Made by a program: the position numbers and the translations under genes
The notes under the pieces: generated by a model
Database searches by the model: none
The model's input: the letters and a program-made list of their open reading frames with translations, nothing else
What the model was told of the DNA's origin: nothing
Part shown: one piece after another, positions 1 to 6,267 of the stretch
How positions within the stretch are numbered: the first letter of the stretch is position 1
How the letters are laid out: every line of letters begins with the position of its first letter
Assembly: GCA_947629605.1 (NCBI GenBank)
Contig: CANREK010000007.1
Span: 1-14,868 of the forward strand
DNA: 14,868 nt
Direction: 5' to 3'
Source of the DNA: an uncultured Clostridia bacterium
GTDB taxonomy: Bacteria; Bacillota; Clostridia; Christensenellales; Borkfalkiaceae

Positions 1-210
1 GAGAGCGTTGTCATGCGATACCCCTTCACTTAAAGGGGCGATTTTGGGGCAAAATCGAAGGGTCAAAACGCAAAATTCTTCAAAATTTTTCTTTCCGCGC
101 GCCCGCGCTTTCCCGCACCGAGAGCGTTGCCTTCAATACCCCTTCACTAAGAAGGGCGATTTTCGGGCAAAATCGTACCCCCTAAATCGAAGATTTCATC
201 AAAATTTCTT
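1..210. repeat. Two direct copies of an intergenic hairpin repeat
   Basis: A block beginning GAGAGCGTTG at base 1 recurs at base 120. Both copies carry, in the same order, TACCCCTTCACT, a GGGCGATTTT...GGGCAAAATCG stem (arms CGATTTT and AAAATCG with a 5-base loop) and a TTCAAAATTT-like AT-rich end. The copies differ by substitutions and small indels, so this is an old repeat rather than a recent duplication. The first copy may extend left of the window. A frame is open across it, but the repeat structure explains that better than a gene does. The repeat family was not identified. Confidence 0.7.
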
Positions 211-253
211 ATTTAACCTGTGGCAAATTTGCCGAAATGGGGAAGCAGGATAA

Positions 254-277
254 GGAAAGTGCCACAACGCACTTTCG
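254..277. other. Hairpin of unknown role
   Basis: A perfect 8-base inverted repeat, GAAAGTGC (255-262) and GCACTTTC (269-276), encloses the loop CACAAC. It has no T-tract, so it is not a classic intrinsic terminator. It lies between the left-edge repeats and the terminator-like hairpin at 289-306, and may be the 3' end of the same repeat element or of a transcript entering from the left. Confidence 0.4.
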
Positions 278-288
278 ACCGTAAACAA

Positions 289-306
289 GCGGGAAACCCG
301 CCTTTT
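289..306 (+). terminator. Probable intrinsic terminator of a gene left of the window
   Basis: GCGGG (289-293) pairs with CCCGC (297-301) across an AAA loop and is followed by CTTTT. The stem is short but fully G+C. It points to the end of a plus-strand transcript that begins left of the window. Bases 307-372 hold nothing recognisable apart from AT-rich sequence. Confidence 0.4.
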
Positions 307-372
307 GGGATGATTTGAAGGTGTTAATTACAAAATTGTTTTCATATATTTCCGAAATTCAAATGCCATTGC

Positions 373-401
373 TTGAACGAAACAGGCTTTTATGGTATAC
401 T
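373..401 (+). promoter_or_regulatory. Sigma-A type promoter of the DUF262 gene
   Basis: TTGAAC (373-378) and TATACT (396-401) are separated by 17 bases. The predicted start is near 408, giving a leader of about 94 bases before the ATG at 502. No known RNA class was recognised in that leader. The ribosome binding site is AAGGAG at 488-493. Confidence 0.65.
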
Positions 402-501
402 ATATTTAGTTTGCAGGTGTAGCTTCATCATCCATCCGCAAGCCTATTTGGGTTATCGCGCCAGATATTGAAGAATACAACACTATCAAGGAGTGTAATA
501 T

Positions 502-1323
502 ATGCCAAACATTAACCTAAAAACCGTATTGGAAACGCAGCCTAATCCGTCCGATTCGCTTTACAGGAAGACTTTTATCGTCAAGGATTATCAGCGGGGC
601 TACCGTTGGAGTAAGAGCCAAATTGTATGTCTTCTTGAAGATGTGAGGAATTTTGATACGCAAAACGACAAACTCAAATATTGTATGCAACCTCTTGTCG
701 TAAAAAAAGAGACCTGCCCTCTTTCCAATTCCGCGAACAGCCTGAGCAATATGCTTAGTCATAGTTCGGATGCGGCTCTAAGCGATGTCTGGGAGCTTAT
801 TGACGGACAACAACGACTCACCACCATTTTTGATGTATTCAAACAGTTTTTCAATTATGTACGCAGCCTAAATAAGCCAGTTGATTATATTGGCGAAATG
901 GAAAATCTGATTCAATCTTATGTATCGAGCAAAGATGAATTTATAAATTTACTTATAAAGGTTCCCGCCCTTTTCGAATATATGAAAAAGAACACTTATC
1001 GTATTGATTCGACGCGCAATAAACGGATTGTACTTCTTAGCAAGGAACAGCTTAACGCTTATTATGCAGAAGTATACACATATGCGTTGAAAATAAAACT
1101 TGAGGAAGAAGGATATATTGTCGATTACCATTACGGAAGAGGATATTTTAATGTTCCAACATCCGAGTCGTATATTGAAAACATTAGTGCGCCTAATCCC
1201 TCTTCCGTACACTACCAAAACATCAAATACGAGAACGGGCGATTTACGGTTGACGGCATGCTTTTGACTGATGCCAATGGCAATGAAATTGGAAAAGTAG
1301 ACGATGCAATTCAGGTAATATAG
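502..1323 (+). CDS. DUF262 (GmrSD-type) domain protein, probably C-terminally short
   Basis: The protein has 273 residues. The N-terminal half matches the DUF262 domain found in GmrSD-type modification-dependent restriction enzymes. It has the DYQRGYRW motif at residues 29-36, with Gln31-Arg32 as the usual QR pair, and the signature DGQQRLTT at 101-108. In characterised GmrSD proteins this domain binds and hydrolyses nucleotide and works with a C-terminal HNH (DUF1524) nuclease. No HNH motif is visible here, and the protein is about half the usual family length. The last 90 or so residues (from LSKEQLNAYY) look unrelated to the family. The start is supported by AAGGAG 8 bases upstream. The gene is clearly AT-richer than its neighbours (many TAT, AAT and AAA codons), which suggests horizontal transfer. 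It could be a working short variant or a remnant of a defence gene. Confidence 0.75.
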   Translation: MPNINLKTVLETQPNPSDSLYRKTFIVKDYQRGYRWSKSQIVCLLEDVRNFDTQNDKLKYCMQPLVVKKETCPLSNSANSLSNMLSHSSDAALSDVWELIDGQQRLTTIFDVFKQFFNYVRSLNKPVDYIGEMENLIQSYVSSKDEFINLLIKVPALFEYMKKNTYRIDSTRNKRIVLLSKEQLNAYYAEVYTYALKIKLEEEGYIVDYHYGRGYFNVPTSESYIENISAPNPSSVHYQNIKYENGRFTVDGMLLTDANGNEIGKVDDAIQVI

Positions 1324-1327
1324 CCAA

Positions 1328-1378
1328 GAGTTAACAAAAGCAGTCGGGAGCAAAACTCCCGACTGCTTTTGTTAACTC
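1328..1378. terminator. Perfect 23-bp-arm hairpin, bidirectional terminator
   Basis: Arms of 23 bases (1328-1350 and 1356-1378) are perfectly complementary around a CAAAA loop. The core GCAGTCGGGAG / CTCCCGACTGC is flanked by an A-rich run on the left and TTTTGTT on the right, so it can terminate transcription in both directions. It starts 4 bases after the DUF262 stop and insulates the recombinase gene. The perfect extension beyond the core is unusual for a plain terminator. Confidence 0.8.
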
Positions 1379-1381
1379 GCC

Positions 1382-1440
1382 CAAAGGTGTATTCCGATAA
1401 AAAATTTTGTTTTTGTGATTCCCTATGGAATACACCCTTG
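1382..1440. repeat. Spaced inverted repeat upstream of the recombinase
   Basis: GGTGTATTCC (1386-1395) is mirrored exactly by GGAATACACC (1427-1436). Outer bases extend the match to 13 of 14 (1382-1395 against 1427-1440). The 31-base spacer is AT-rich. The repeat sits between the strong hairpin and the recombinase promoter. It could be an operator, a recombination site for the adjacent recombinase or a mobile-element relic; the sequence does not decide between these. Confidence 0.5.
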
Positions 1441-1482
1441 TCTCGGGAGGTTTTTTTTGTGGATAAATTTGCATGCGGAGAA

Positions 1483-1498
1483 AATTTTTGCAAAAATT
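1483..1498. repeat. 16-base perfect palindrome upstream of the recombinase promoter
   Basis: AATTTTTGCAAAAATT is self-complementary over 16 bases and ends 22 bases before the -35 of the recombinase promoter. It could be a regulator site or simply AT-rich promoter-proximal DNA. Confidence 0.35.
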
Positions 1499-1513
1499 CC
1501 CCTTTTAACTATT

Positions 1514-1549
1514 CGCAAAATTGACATCTTCCCCTTTTTGCGCTATACT
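1514..1549 (+). promoter_or_regulatory. Promoter of recombinase-hflX with a flanking inverted repeat
   Basis: A consensus -35, TTGACA (1521-1526), and TATACT (1544-1549) are separated by 17 bases. Arms CGCAAAA (1514-1520) and TTTTGCG (1536-1542) form an inverted repeat that brackets the -35 and stops just before the -10, so a bound repressor would block the polymerase. The expected start (6-8 bases after the -10) coincides with the ATG at 1556, implying a leaderless message. No ribosome binding site is present between the -10 and the ATG. Confidence 0.75.
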
Positions 1550-1555
1550 GTTCTC

Positions 1556-2623
1556 ATGACAAAAAAGAGCGTCAACTACTATCAAGAGCGTAACCTCAAA
1601 AATCTCGACCGCATCGACGGCCTTCTCGACGACCTCCCCGAGTATTGCGAGGACTTTTTCCGCGGCGTCGAGGAACGCACGAGTGTGCTCACCCGTCTCA
1701 ACTACGCCTACGATCTCCGCATCTTCTTCGACTTCCTCTCCAAAAAGCGTTTCAAGAACAAATCGCCCAAGGAGATCACGCTCGAAGACTTGGAGCAGAT
1801 CACGGACACCGACATTGAGATCTTCCTCTCCTATCTCTCCCATTATAGCTACGGCGAAAAGCGTCTCAGCTGCAACGAGCGAGCCAAGGCGAGAAAGCTC
1901 TCCACCGTCCGTTCCCTCTTCAAATACTTCTTCAACAAGGGCCTCATCGGCGTCGACAACGCCGCAAAGGTCGCAACGCCCAAGCTCCATGAAAAGGAGA
2001 TCATCCGCCTCGACGGCGACGAGATCAGCGGCATTTTGAACGAAGCGGAGTACGGAAACGGCCTCTCCCGCCATGCCAGCCACTATCATGACCGCACCAT
2101 GGTGCGCGACACGGCCATTCTGACCCTCTTTCTCGGCACGGGGATCCGTATTTCCGAGCTCGTGGGGCTCAACAACGAGAGCATCGACTTCGACAACAAC
2201 TCCTTTGTCGTCACACGCAAGGGCGGAAATCAAGCCATTCTGTATTTTTCCGACGAAGTTGCCGACGCGCTCGCGGCCTATATCGAACAAAAAAAAGGCG
2301 ACCCGAAGGTGCCCGACGAATCCCCCGCTCCCCTCTTTTTATCCATGCAATACAGAAGGATCACCGTCCGCGCGGTCGAAAATCTCGTCAAAAAGTACGC
2401 CAAGATCGTCACTCCGCTCAAAAAGATCACGCCGCACAAGCTGCGTTCGACCTACGGCACCGCCCTCTACCGCGAAACGCACGACATCTATATCGTCGCA
2501 GACGTGCTCGGCCACAAGGATGTCAACACCACGCGGAAGCACTACGCCGCGATCACCGAGGACAACCGCCGTTCCGTTGCGGATAAGGTCAAATTGCACC
2601 GCACCGAGGAGGATGACACATGA
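1556..2623 (+). CDS. Tyrosine recombinase/integrase (XerC/XerD-like)
   Basis: The protein has 355 residues. An N-terminal SAM-like core-binding domain (about 27-130, LPEYCEDFF...YDLRIFFDFL) is followed by a catalytic domain (about 150-340). The full catalytic set is visible: Arg198 in GTGIRISEL, Lys222 in RKGG, His294 and Arg297 in HKLRSTY, His320 in LGHKDVNTT, and the nucleophile Tyr330 in KHYAAI. Such enzymes cut and rejoin DNA through a 3'-phosphotyrosine. The length fits the chromosomal XerC/D-like class slightly better than phage integrases. The ATG at 1556 is chosen because the family N-terminus begins there and a consensus promoter ends 7 bases before it; the frame is open from 1415 but that would overrun the promoter. 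The stop overlaps the hflX start (ATGA), so the two genes are co-transcribed and coupled. Whether it resolves chromosome dimers or serves an element is not shown. Confidence 0.9.
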   Translation: MTKKSVNYYQERNLKNLDRIDGLLDDLPEYCEDFFRGVEERTSVLTRLNYAYDLRIFFDFLSKKRFKNKSPKEITLEDLEQITDTDIEIFLSYLSHYSYGEKRLSCNERAKARKLSTVRSLFKYFFNKGLIGVDNAAKVATPKLHEKEIIRLDGDEISGILNEAEYGNGLSRHASHYHDRTMVRDTAILTLFLGTGIRISELVGLNNESIDFDNNSFVVTRKGGNQAILYFSDEVADALAAYIEQKKGDPKVPDESPAPLFLSMQYRRITVRAVENLVKKYAKIVTPLKKITPHKLRSTYGTALYRETHDIYIVADVLGHKDVNTTRKHYAAITEDNRRSVADKVKLHRTEEDDT

Positions 2624-3849
2624 GCGCGGAAGTCATCTACGTCATTCAGCCCGTCGAGGGCAACAATACGGAAGTGTTGCATGAGGAGATCGTCGCCCTC
2701 ATCGAGAGCGCGGGCGCGGAATATGCGGGGACCATCTACCAAACCATCCGCGAGATCGACCCCGCGACCTATATCGGCAGCGGGAAACTTACGGAGCTCA
2801 AAGAGCGCCTCGAAGGGCTCGACGTCACGGTTCTCTTCAACGGCGAACTCTCTCCTTCCCAGACGCTCAACATCTCCAAGGCCCTCGACGACAGAAAGGT
2901 CATCGACAGGACCGTGCTCATTCTCGACATCTTCGCCCTTCGCGCCGTGACGAGCGAAGGGAAACTTCAAGTCGAACTCGCCCAGCTCAAATATCTCTAT
3001 CCCCGCCTCAAAGGCAAGGGACAGGCGCTCTCCCGCCTCGGCGGCGGCACCGGCACGCGCGGCCCCGGGGAGACCAAGCTCGAAACGGACAGACGGCACA
3101 TCCGAAATCGCATCCGTCTGCTGGAAGCCCGTCTCAAAGAGACCGAAAAGCGCCGCGCCCTTCAAACGGAACGCAGAAAAAAAGAGCGTGTCATGACGGT
3201 CGCGCTCGTCGGATATACAAATACGGGGAAATCGACCCTCTTAAACCATCTCACGGGCGCGGAGGTGTTCGTCAAAAACGCCCTCTTTGCGACGCTCGAT
3301 CCCACGGCGCGGAGCTTTGAGATCGAGGGTGTGCCTTTCCTCCTCGTCGACACCGTCGGATTCTTGCAGAGCCTCCCCCATCACCTCATCGAGGCCTTCA
3401 AATCCACGCTCGAAAGCGCCAAGAACTGCGACCTCGCCCTCATCGTCTGCGATGCGAGCGGCGAATACGAGATGCAGCTCCATACTACGCTTGCGACCCT
3501 CCGCGACTTGGGATTCTCTTCCCCCTATCTCGTCGTCATGAACAAGTGCGACCTCGTGGATAGTGTCGATGCCTTCCCCAAGGATGCCGTCTGCATCTCC
3601 GCCGCAAAGGATATCGGGCTCGAAGCCCTCAAACGGCACATCTTTGACACCTTAAAGGACAACTTCGTCAAGACGACGCTCCGCATTCCCTATGAAAAAA
3701 TGGCGCAGTACAGCGCCATACGGTCCTATCTCACCGAGCAGAATGTGACGTTTACGGAGAGCGGCGCGGAAGTCAAGGCCATCATCCCCGCCATCTACGC
3801 CGAAAAATTTACCCCTTTTTACGATCGGGGTCATAGTCAGGATCCATGA
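2620..3849 (+). CDS. hflX: GTPase HflX
   Basis: This is a 409-residue ribosome-associated GTPase, known to split or rescue stalled 70S ribosomes under stress. The N-terminal HflX domain (about 20-130, YIGSGKL...LSPSQ) and the glycine-rich linker GGGTGTRGPGE (141-151) are followed by a long basic helix (155-190) and the G domain. G-domain motifs are G1 GYTNTGKST (198-206), G3 DTVG (244-247), G4 NKCD (308-311) and G5 SAA (327-329). Length is normal for the family. The start overlaps the recombinase stop by 4 bases, with AGGAGG at 2607-2612 inside the upstream gene. The C-terminus (after IYAEKF) overlaps the convergent cysteine-rich gene by 41 bases. No separate terminator is seen after it. Confidence 0.95.
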   Translation: MSAEVIYVIQPVEGNNTEVLHEEIVALIESAGAEYAGTIYQTIREIDPATYIGSGKLTELKERLEGLDVTVLFNGELSPSQTLNISKALDDRKVIDRTVLILDIFALRAVTSEGKLQVELAQLKYLYPRLKGKGQALSRLGGGTGTRGPGETKLETDRRHIRNRIRLLEARLKETEKRRALQTERRKKERVMTVALVGYTNTGKSTLLNHLTGAEVFVKNALFATLDPTARSFEIEGVPFLLVDTVGFLQSLPHHLIEAFKSTLESAKNCDLALIVCDASGEYEMQLHTTLATLRDLGFSSPYLVVMNKCDLVDSVDAFPKDAVCISAAKDIGLEALKRHIFDTLKDNFVKTTLRIPYEKMAQYSAIRSYLTEQNVTFTESGAEVKAIIPAIYAEKFTPFYDRGHSQDP

Positions 3850-4003
3850 TGACCTTATCGATCTTGATCGTCGCATAGTCGCGGATGTCGAGGCACTTGC
3901 CGCAGTTGTCGCAGATCTTTGTCGGATCGAGGTCGCAAACGAGACATTCGAGGCACCCGTCGCACTCCTTGGTCTCATCCAAAACGCACATCTTTGTTTC
4001 CAT
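3809..4003 (-). CDS. Small cysteine-rich protein, possible Fe-S or zinc binder
   Basis: This 64-residue protein has eight cysteines: Cys6, then C14xxC17xxC20xxC23 and C31xxC34xxC37. The evenly spaced CxxC pattern resembles ferredoxin-type or zinc-knuckle clusters, so metal binding is likely, but no function is known to me. It is otherwise acidic and has no signal peptide or membrane segment. A good promoter lies directly upstream and its predicted start falls on the ATG, so the gene looks real and leaderless. It is divergent from lexA, and its 3' end overlaps the hflX 3' end by 41 bases. I recall similar short proteins in Clostridia, but this could not be searched. Confidence 0.75.
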   Translation of the reverse strand: METKMCVLDETKECDGCLECLVCDLDPTKICDNCGKCLDIRDYATIKIDKVIMDPDYDPDRKKG

Positions 4004-4009
4004 AAAAAT

Positions 4010-4038
4010 AGTATAACACCCCTATGAAAAAAATGCAA
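4010..4038 (-). promoter_or_regulatory. Promoter of the cysteine-rich gene
   Basis: Read on the minus strand, TTGCAT (4038-4033) and TATACT (4015-4010) are 17 bases apart. The predicted start is at about 4003, the first base of the ATG, and no ribosome binding site fits in the 6 bases between. Confidence 0.7.
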
Positions 4039-4059
4039 GAAAAATTTTTCGAAAATATG

Positions 4060-4071
4060 GAACATTTGTTT
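4060..4071 (+). promoter_or_regulatory. LexA operator (SOS box)
   Basis: GAACATTTGTTT is close to the Gram-positive SOS box, whose core is GAAC-4 bases-GTTC; only the last core base differs. It overlaps the first two bases of the lexA -35 (4070-4075), as expected for autorepression. It also lies about 22 bases upstream of the -35 of the divergent cysteine-rich gene. Confidence 0.7.
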
Positions 4072-4098
4072 GCATTCTTTTTTGATTTGTGCTATAAT
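4070..4098 (+). promoter_or_regulatory. lexA promoter
   Basis: TTGCAT (4070-4075), a 17-base spacer and a consensus TATAAT (4093-4098). The predicted start is near 4105, giving a leader of only about 12 bases that begins with the ribosome binding site AGAGGT (4105-4110). Confidence 0.8.
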
Positions 4099-4116
4099 GC
4101 CAAATAGAGGTAGCTT

Positions 4117-4725
4117 ATGATAAAACATGATAAATTGATGGATGTTCTCGACTATGTCCGCCGCTATAACGACGAAAACGGCTTCCCCCCTTCCGTCCGC
4201 GACATCTGCGCAGCGCTCAACATCAAGTCGACGGCCACGGCCTACGACTATATCAACCGTCTGCGCGAGCAGGGCTATCTCGACAAGGCCGAAAAAAAGA
4301 ACCGCTCCGTCGTCATACGCGGGAACGCCACCGTGCGGGCGCCGCTCCTCGGCGTCGTCAACGCCGGCCGCCCCATCCTCGCCGTCGAGGACAACGAGGG
4401 CTATTATGCCCTGCCCGAGGCAGAATTTAAGGGGGAAGATTTGTTTTTGCTCCGTGTGCACGGCGAATCCATGATCGAGGCGGGCATCTTCGACGGGGAT
4501 AAGATCATCGTCAAGCGTCAAACGACCGCCGAAAACGGCGAGATCGTCGTCGCCATGTTCGACGACGGCACCATGGAAGGCGCCACAGTCAAGCGCTTTT
4601 TCAGGCGCGGCGGCAAGATCATTCTCCACCCCGAAAACAGCACGATGGAAGATATCATTCCCGAAAATCAAGCCAGCATACAGATCCTCGGCAAGGTCAT
4701 CGGCCTCATGCGCAGTTTCCGCTAA
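4117..4725 (+). CDS. lexA: SOS repressor LexA
   Basis: This 202-residue protein is the transcriptional repressor of the DNA-damage (SOS) regulon. The N-terminal winged helix-turn-helix spans about 5-67 (PPSVRDICAALNIKSTATAY). The C-terminal self-cleaving S24 peptidase domain carries the Ala83-Gly84 scissile bond in VVNAGRP, the catalytic Ser118 in GESMIEAGI and Lys159 in ATVKRF. All residues needed for RecA-stimulated self-cleavage are present and the length is normal. The SOS box over its own promoter indicates autoregulation. The gene is monocistronic, ending before a terminator at 4746-4783. Confidence 0.97.
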   Translation: MIKHDKLMDVLDYVRRYNDENGFPPSVRDICAALNIKSTATAYDYINRLREQGYLDKAEKKNRSVVIRGNATVRAPLLGVVNAGRPILAVEDNEGYYALPEAEFKGEDLFLLRVHGESMIEAGIFDGDKIIVKRQTTAENGEIVVAMFDDGTMEGATVKRFFRRGGKIILHPENSTMEDIIPENQASIQILGKVIGLMRSFR

Positions 4726-4745
4726 AAATTCCACAATTTCAATTT

Positions 4746-4783
4746 GAAAAAGAGCCGAGATGCATACCTCGGCTCTTTTTTGT
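4746..4783. terminator. Bidirectional terminator between lexA and the ABC operon
   Basis: AGAGCCGAG (4751-4759) pairs with CTCGGCTCT (4768-4776) around an 8-base loop. A-rich sequence on the left and six Ts on the right let it serve lexA (plus) and the permease gene (minus), which converge on it. Confidence 0.9.
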
Positions 4784-4790
4784 GGATTTT

Positions 4791-5441
4791 TTATAGGTCT
4801 ACCCTCTCAAAGCGCTGCATCGACAGCCTCGCGGCGAGGGCGGACAAGACGGCATAGAGCGTCAGTCCGCCGAAGAGGATGGCGAGTTTGATGCCGTAAT
4901 AATCGGGATCGGGCGAGGTCAGCGGCGCATAGAACGGAAGATGGCGGAGCATCACCATACAGCCGATGAGGGCAAATTGCACGGCCGTTGCGATCGCGAA
5001 CGGCACGCCGATCTTCGTCGGATTTTGATAGTGAAGCGGAAAAAACATGAGGTTAAAAATTCCAAGGAGCAGAGCCCCATACCCACAAAAGGCAAGATTT
5101 GCGCTGTTCCCCACAAGGTTGACAAGCATGGTTTGGGGGAAAGTCATTTGCTTGATGACGATGCAGAGCGCCGTCAAACACAGGAGTGCGCATTGGAACA
5201 TCATCATGACCGCCATGCGGGCGAGCGGGACATTGCGCTTCTTTACGGGGAGCGAGGCGGTAAACGCCAAGTCCCCATTCTCCCGCGCCGCCATCGCGGT
5301 AAAGAATACCGCAAGACCCGAGAAAAAGAAGATGACCTCATAGGGGTAATTCGGCACAAAAACGAGCGCCGCAAAGGCCAAAAAAATGATTGACGTCGGG
5401 TGCAGACAGAGCGAAAATTCCTTACTTATGAGCGATTTCAT
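4791..5441 (-). CDS. ABC-2 type transporter permease
   Basis: This 216-residue integral membrane protein has about six hydrophobic segments (near 15-32, 34-50, 76-95, 112-133, 142-162 and 182-205). The pattern MKSLISKEF at the N-terminus, and a loop with ENGDLAFTASLPVKKRNV between segments 2 and 3, fit the small ABC-2 permease family (PF13346 type). It would form the channel of an exporter with the ATPase encoded just upstream, whose end it overlaps by 20 bases. The start is supported by AAAGGAG. The substrate cannot be read from the sequence; related systems export peptides or help resist cell-envelope agents. Confidence 0.85.
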   Translation of the reverse strand: MKSLISKEFSLCLHPTSIIFLAFAALVFVPNYPYEVIFFFSGLAVFFTAMAARENGDLAFTASLPVKKRNVPLARMAVMMMFQCALLCLTALCIVIKQMTFPQTMLVNLVGNSANLAFCGYGALLLGIFNLMFFPLHYQNPTKIGVPFAIATAVQFALIGCMVMLRHLPFYAPLTSPDPDYYGIKLAILFGGLTLYAVLSALAARLSMQRFERVDL

Positions 5442-6267
5442 GCGATTTTCTCCTTTCCCATTCGAGGTGGATCATGATCTCGTCGAGCGTTGCCTCTCTC
5501 CCCTCTCCGCTTCCCTCGACGAGCCCTTCAAATCCCCCTTTCACCGCCTTGACGCCGATCGCCCGCACCGCGTCCGCTTCCGCCAAATCGGCAAAATGTT
5601 TGAGCCGATAGCGACCGATGAGCGCATCGAGCGCCGCATCCGCAAGCAGTGTTCCGTCCGACAGATAGAGGATCCGATCGGCGACACGCATGAGATCGGA
5701 TGTGATATGGGTGGAAAACAGCACGGTGACACCCTGCGCTTTGAGGGCAAGGAGGGTGTCGCAGAGGTCCTCCCGTGAGAGAGGATCGAGCCCGCTCGTC
5801 GGTTCATCCAACAGAAGAAGTTTCGCCCCGTGTGAGAGGGCGAGAGCGAGGGCGAATTTAATTTTCATGCCCTCGGAAAGCTCCCGTATCTTTTTTGTGA
5901 GCACGAGCGCGTATTCGTCGCAGTAGCGCCGAAACACTTCCCCATCCCAATGCGGATAGAAGCGGGCGACGGTCTTTGCAACGGCGGAGAGCGCTTTATT
6001 CGGATAGAAGCGAAACCCACCGCCGACGTAGCCGATGAGCTCCTTGGCTGTCCCCTCTTCCTCGCCGAAGTCCTTGCCGAACACTTTGACCGCTCCCTCG
6101 GAAGCGATGAGCCCCATGACGGATTTGAGCGTGGTGCTCTTCCCCGCGCCGTTCCGACCGATGAGCCCCGCGATCTGCCCTGCCTCGACGGAGAAGGAGA
6201 TGCCGTCAAGCACAAAATTCGGATAGACTTTTCTTAAATTTTGAACGTTGAGCGCGAGCAAGGTCAT
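5422..6267 (-). CDS. ABC transporter ATP-binding protein
   Basis: The protein has 281 residues. The nucleotide-binding domain carries Walker A GRNGAGKST (37-45), signature LSEGM (130-134), Walker B LLLLDEP (150-156), the D-loop SGLD and the switch His187 in STHITSD. The usual Q-loop glutamine is not obvious: the segment reads IGYVGGGFRF near residues 78-87, as in some YtrB/BcrA-like exporter ATPases. A C-terminal extension of about 70 residues follows the core. The ATG at 6267 is preferred over an in-frame start 36 bases upstream because it overlaps the regulator stop (ATGA) and follows GGGGAG. It pairs with the downstream permease. Confidence 0.93.
   Translation of the reverse strand: MTLLALNVQNLRKVYPNFVLDGISFSVEAGQIAGLIGRNGAGKSTTLKSVMGLIASEGAVKVFGKDFGEEEGTAKELIGYVGGGFRFYPNKALSAVAKTVARFYPHWDGEVFRRYCDEYALVLTKKIRELSEGMKIKFALALALSHGAKLLLLDEPTSGLDPLSREDLCDTLLALKAQGVTVLFSTHITSDLMRVADRILYLSDGTLLADAALDALIGRYRLKHFADLAEADAVRAIGVKAVKGGFEGLVEGSGEGREATLDEIMIHLEWERRKSHEIAHK

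Noticed and set aside
8..253. 81-codon open frame on the plus strand
   Set aside because: It runs through the two direct repeat copies, has no ribosome binding site and encodes low-complexity basic peptide; the repeat explains it.
1415..1555. N-terminal extension of the recombinase to base 1415
   Set aside because: The added stretch lies across a consensus promoter and an inverted repeat, and family alignment starts at the ATG at 1556.
1505..2290. Long open frame antisense to the recombinase gene
   Set aside because: It is a shadow of the G+C-rich codon pattern; the sense strand encodes a full catalytic recombinase.
3652..4734. Long open frame antisense to lexA
   Set aside because: It crosses the divergent promoters and the LexA coding region in the wrong strand; no family features.
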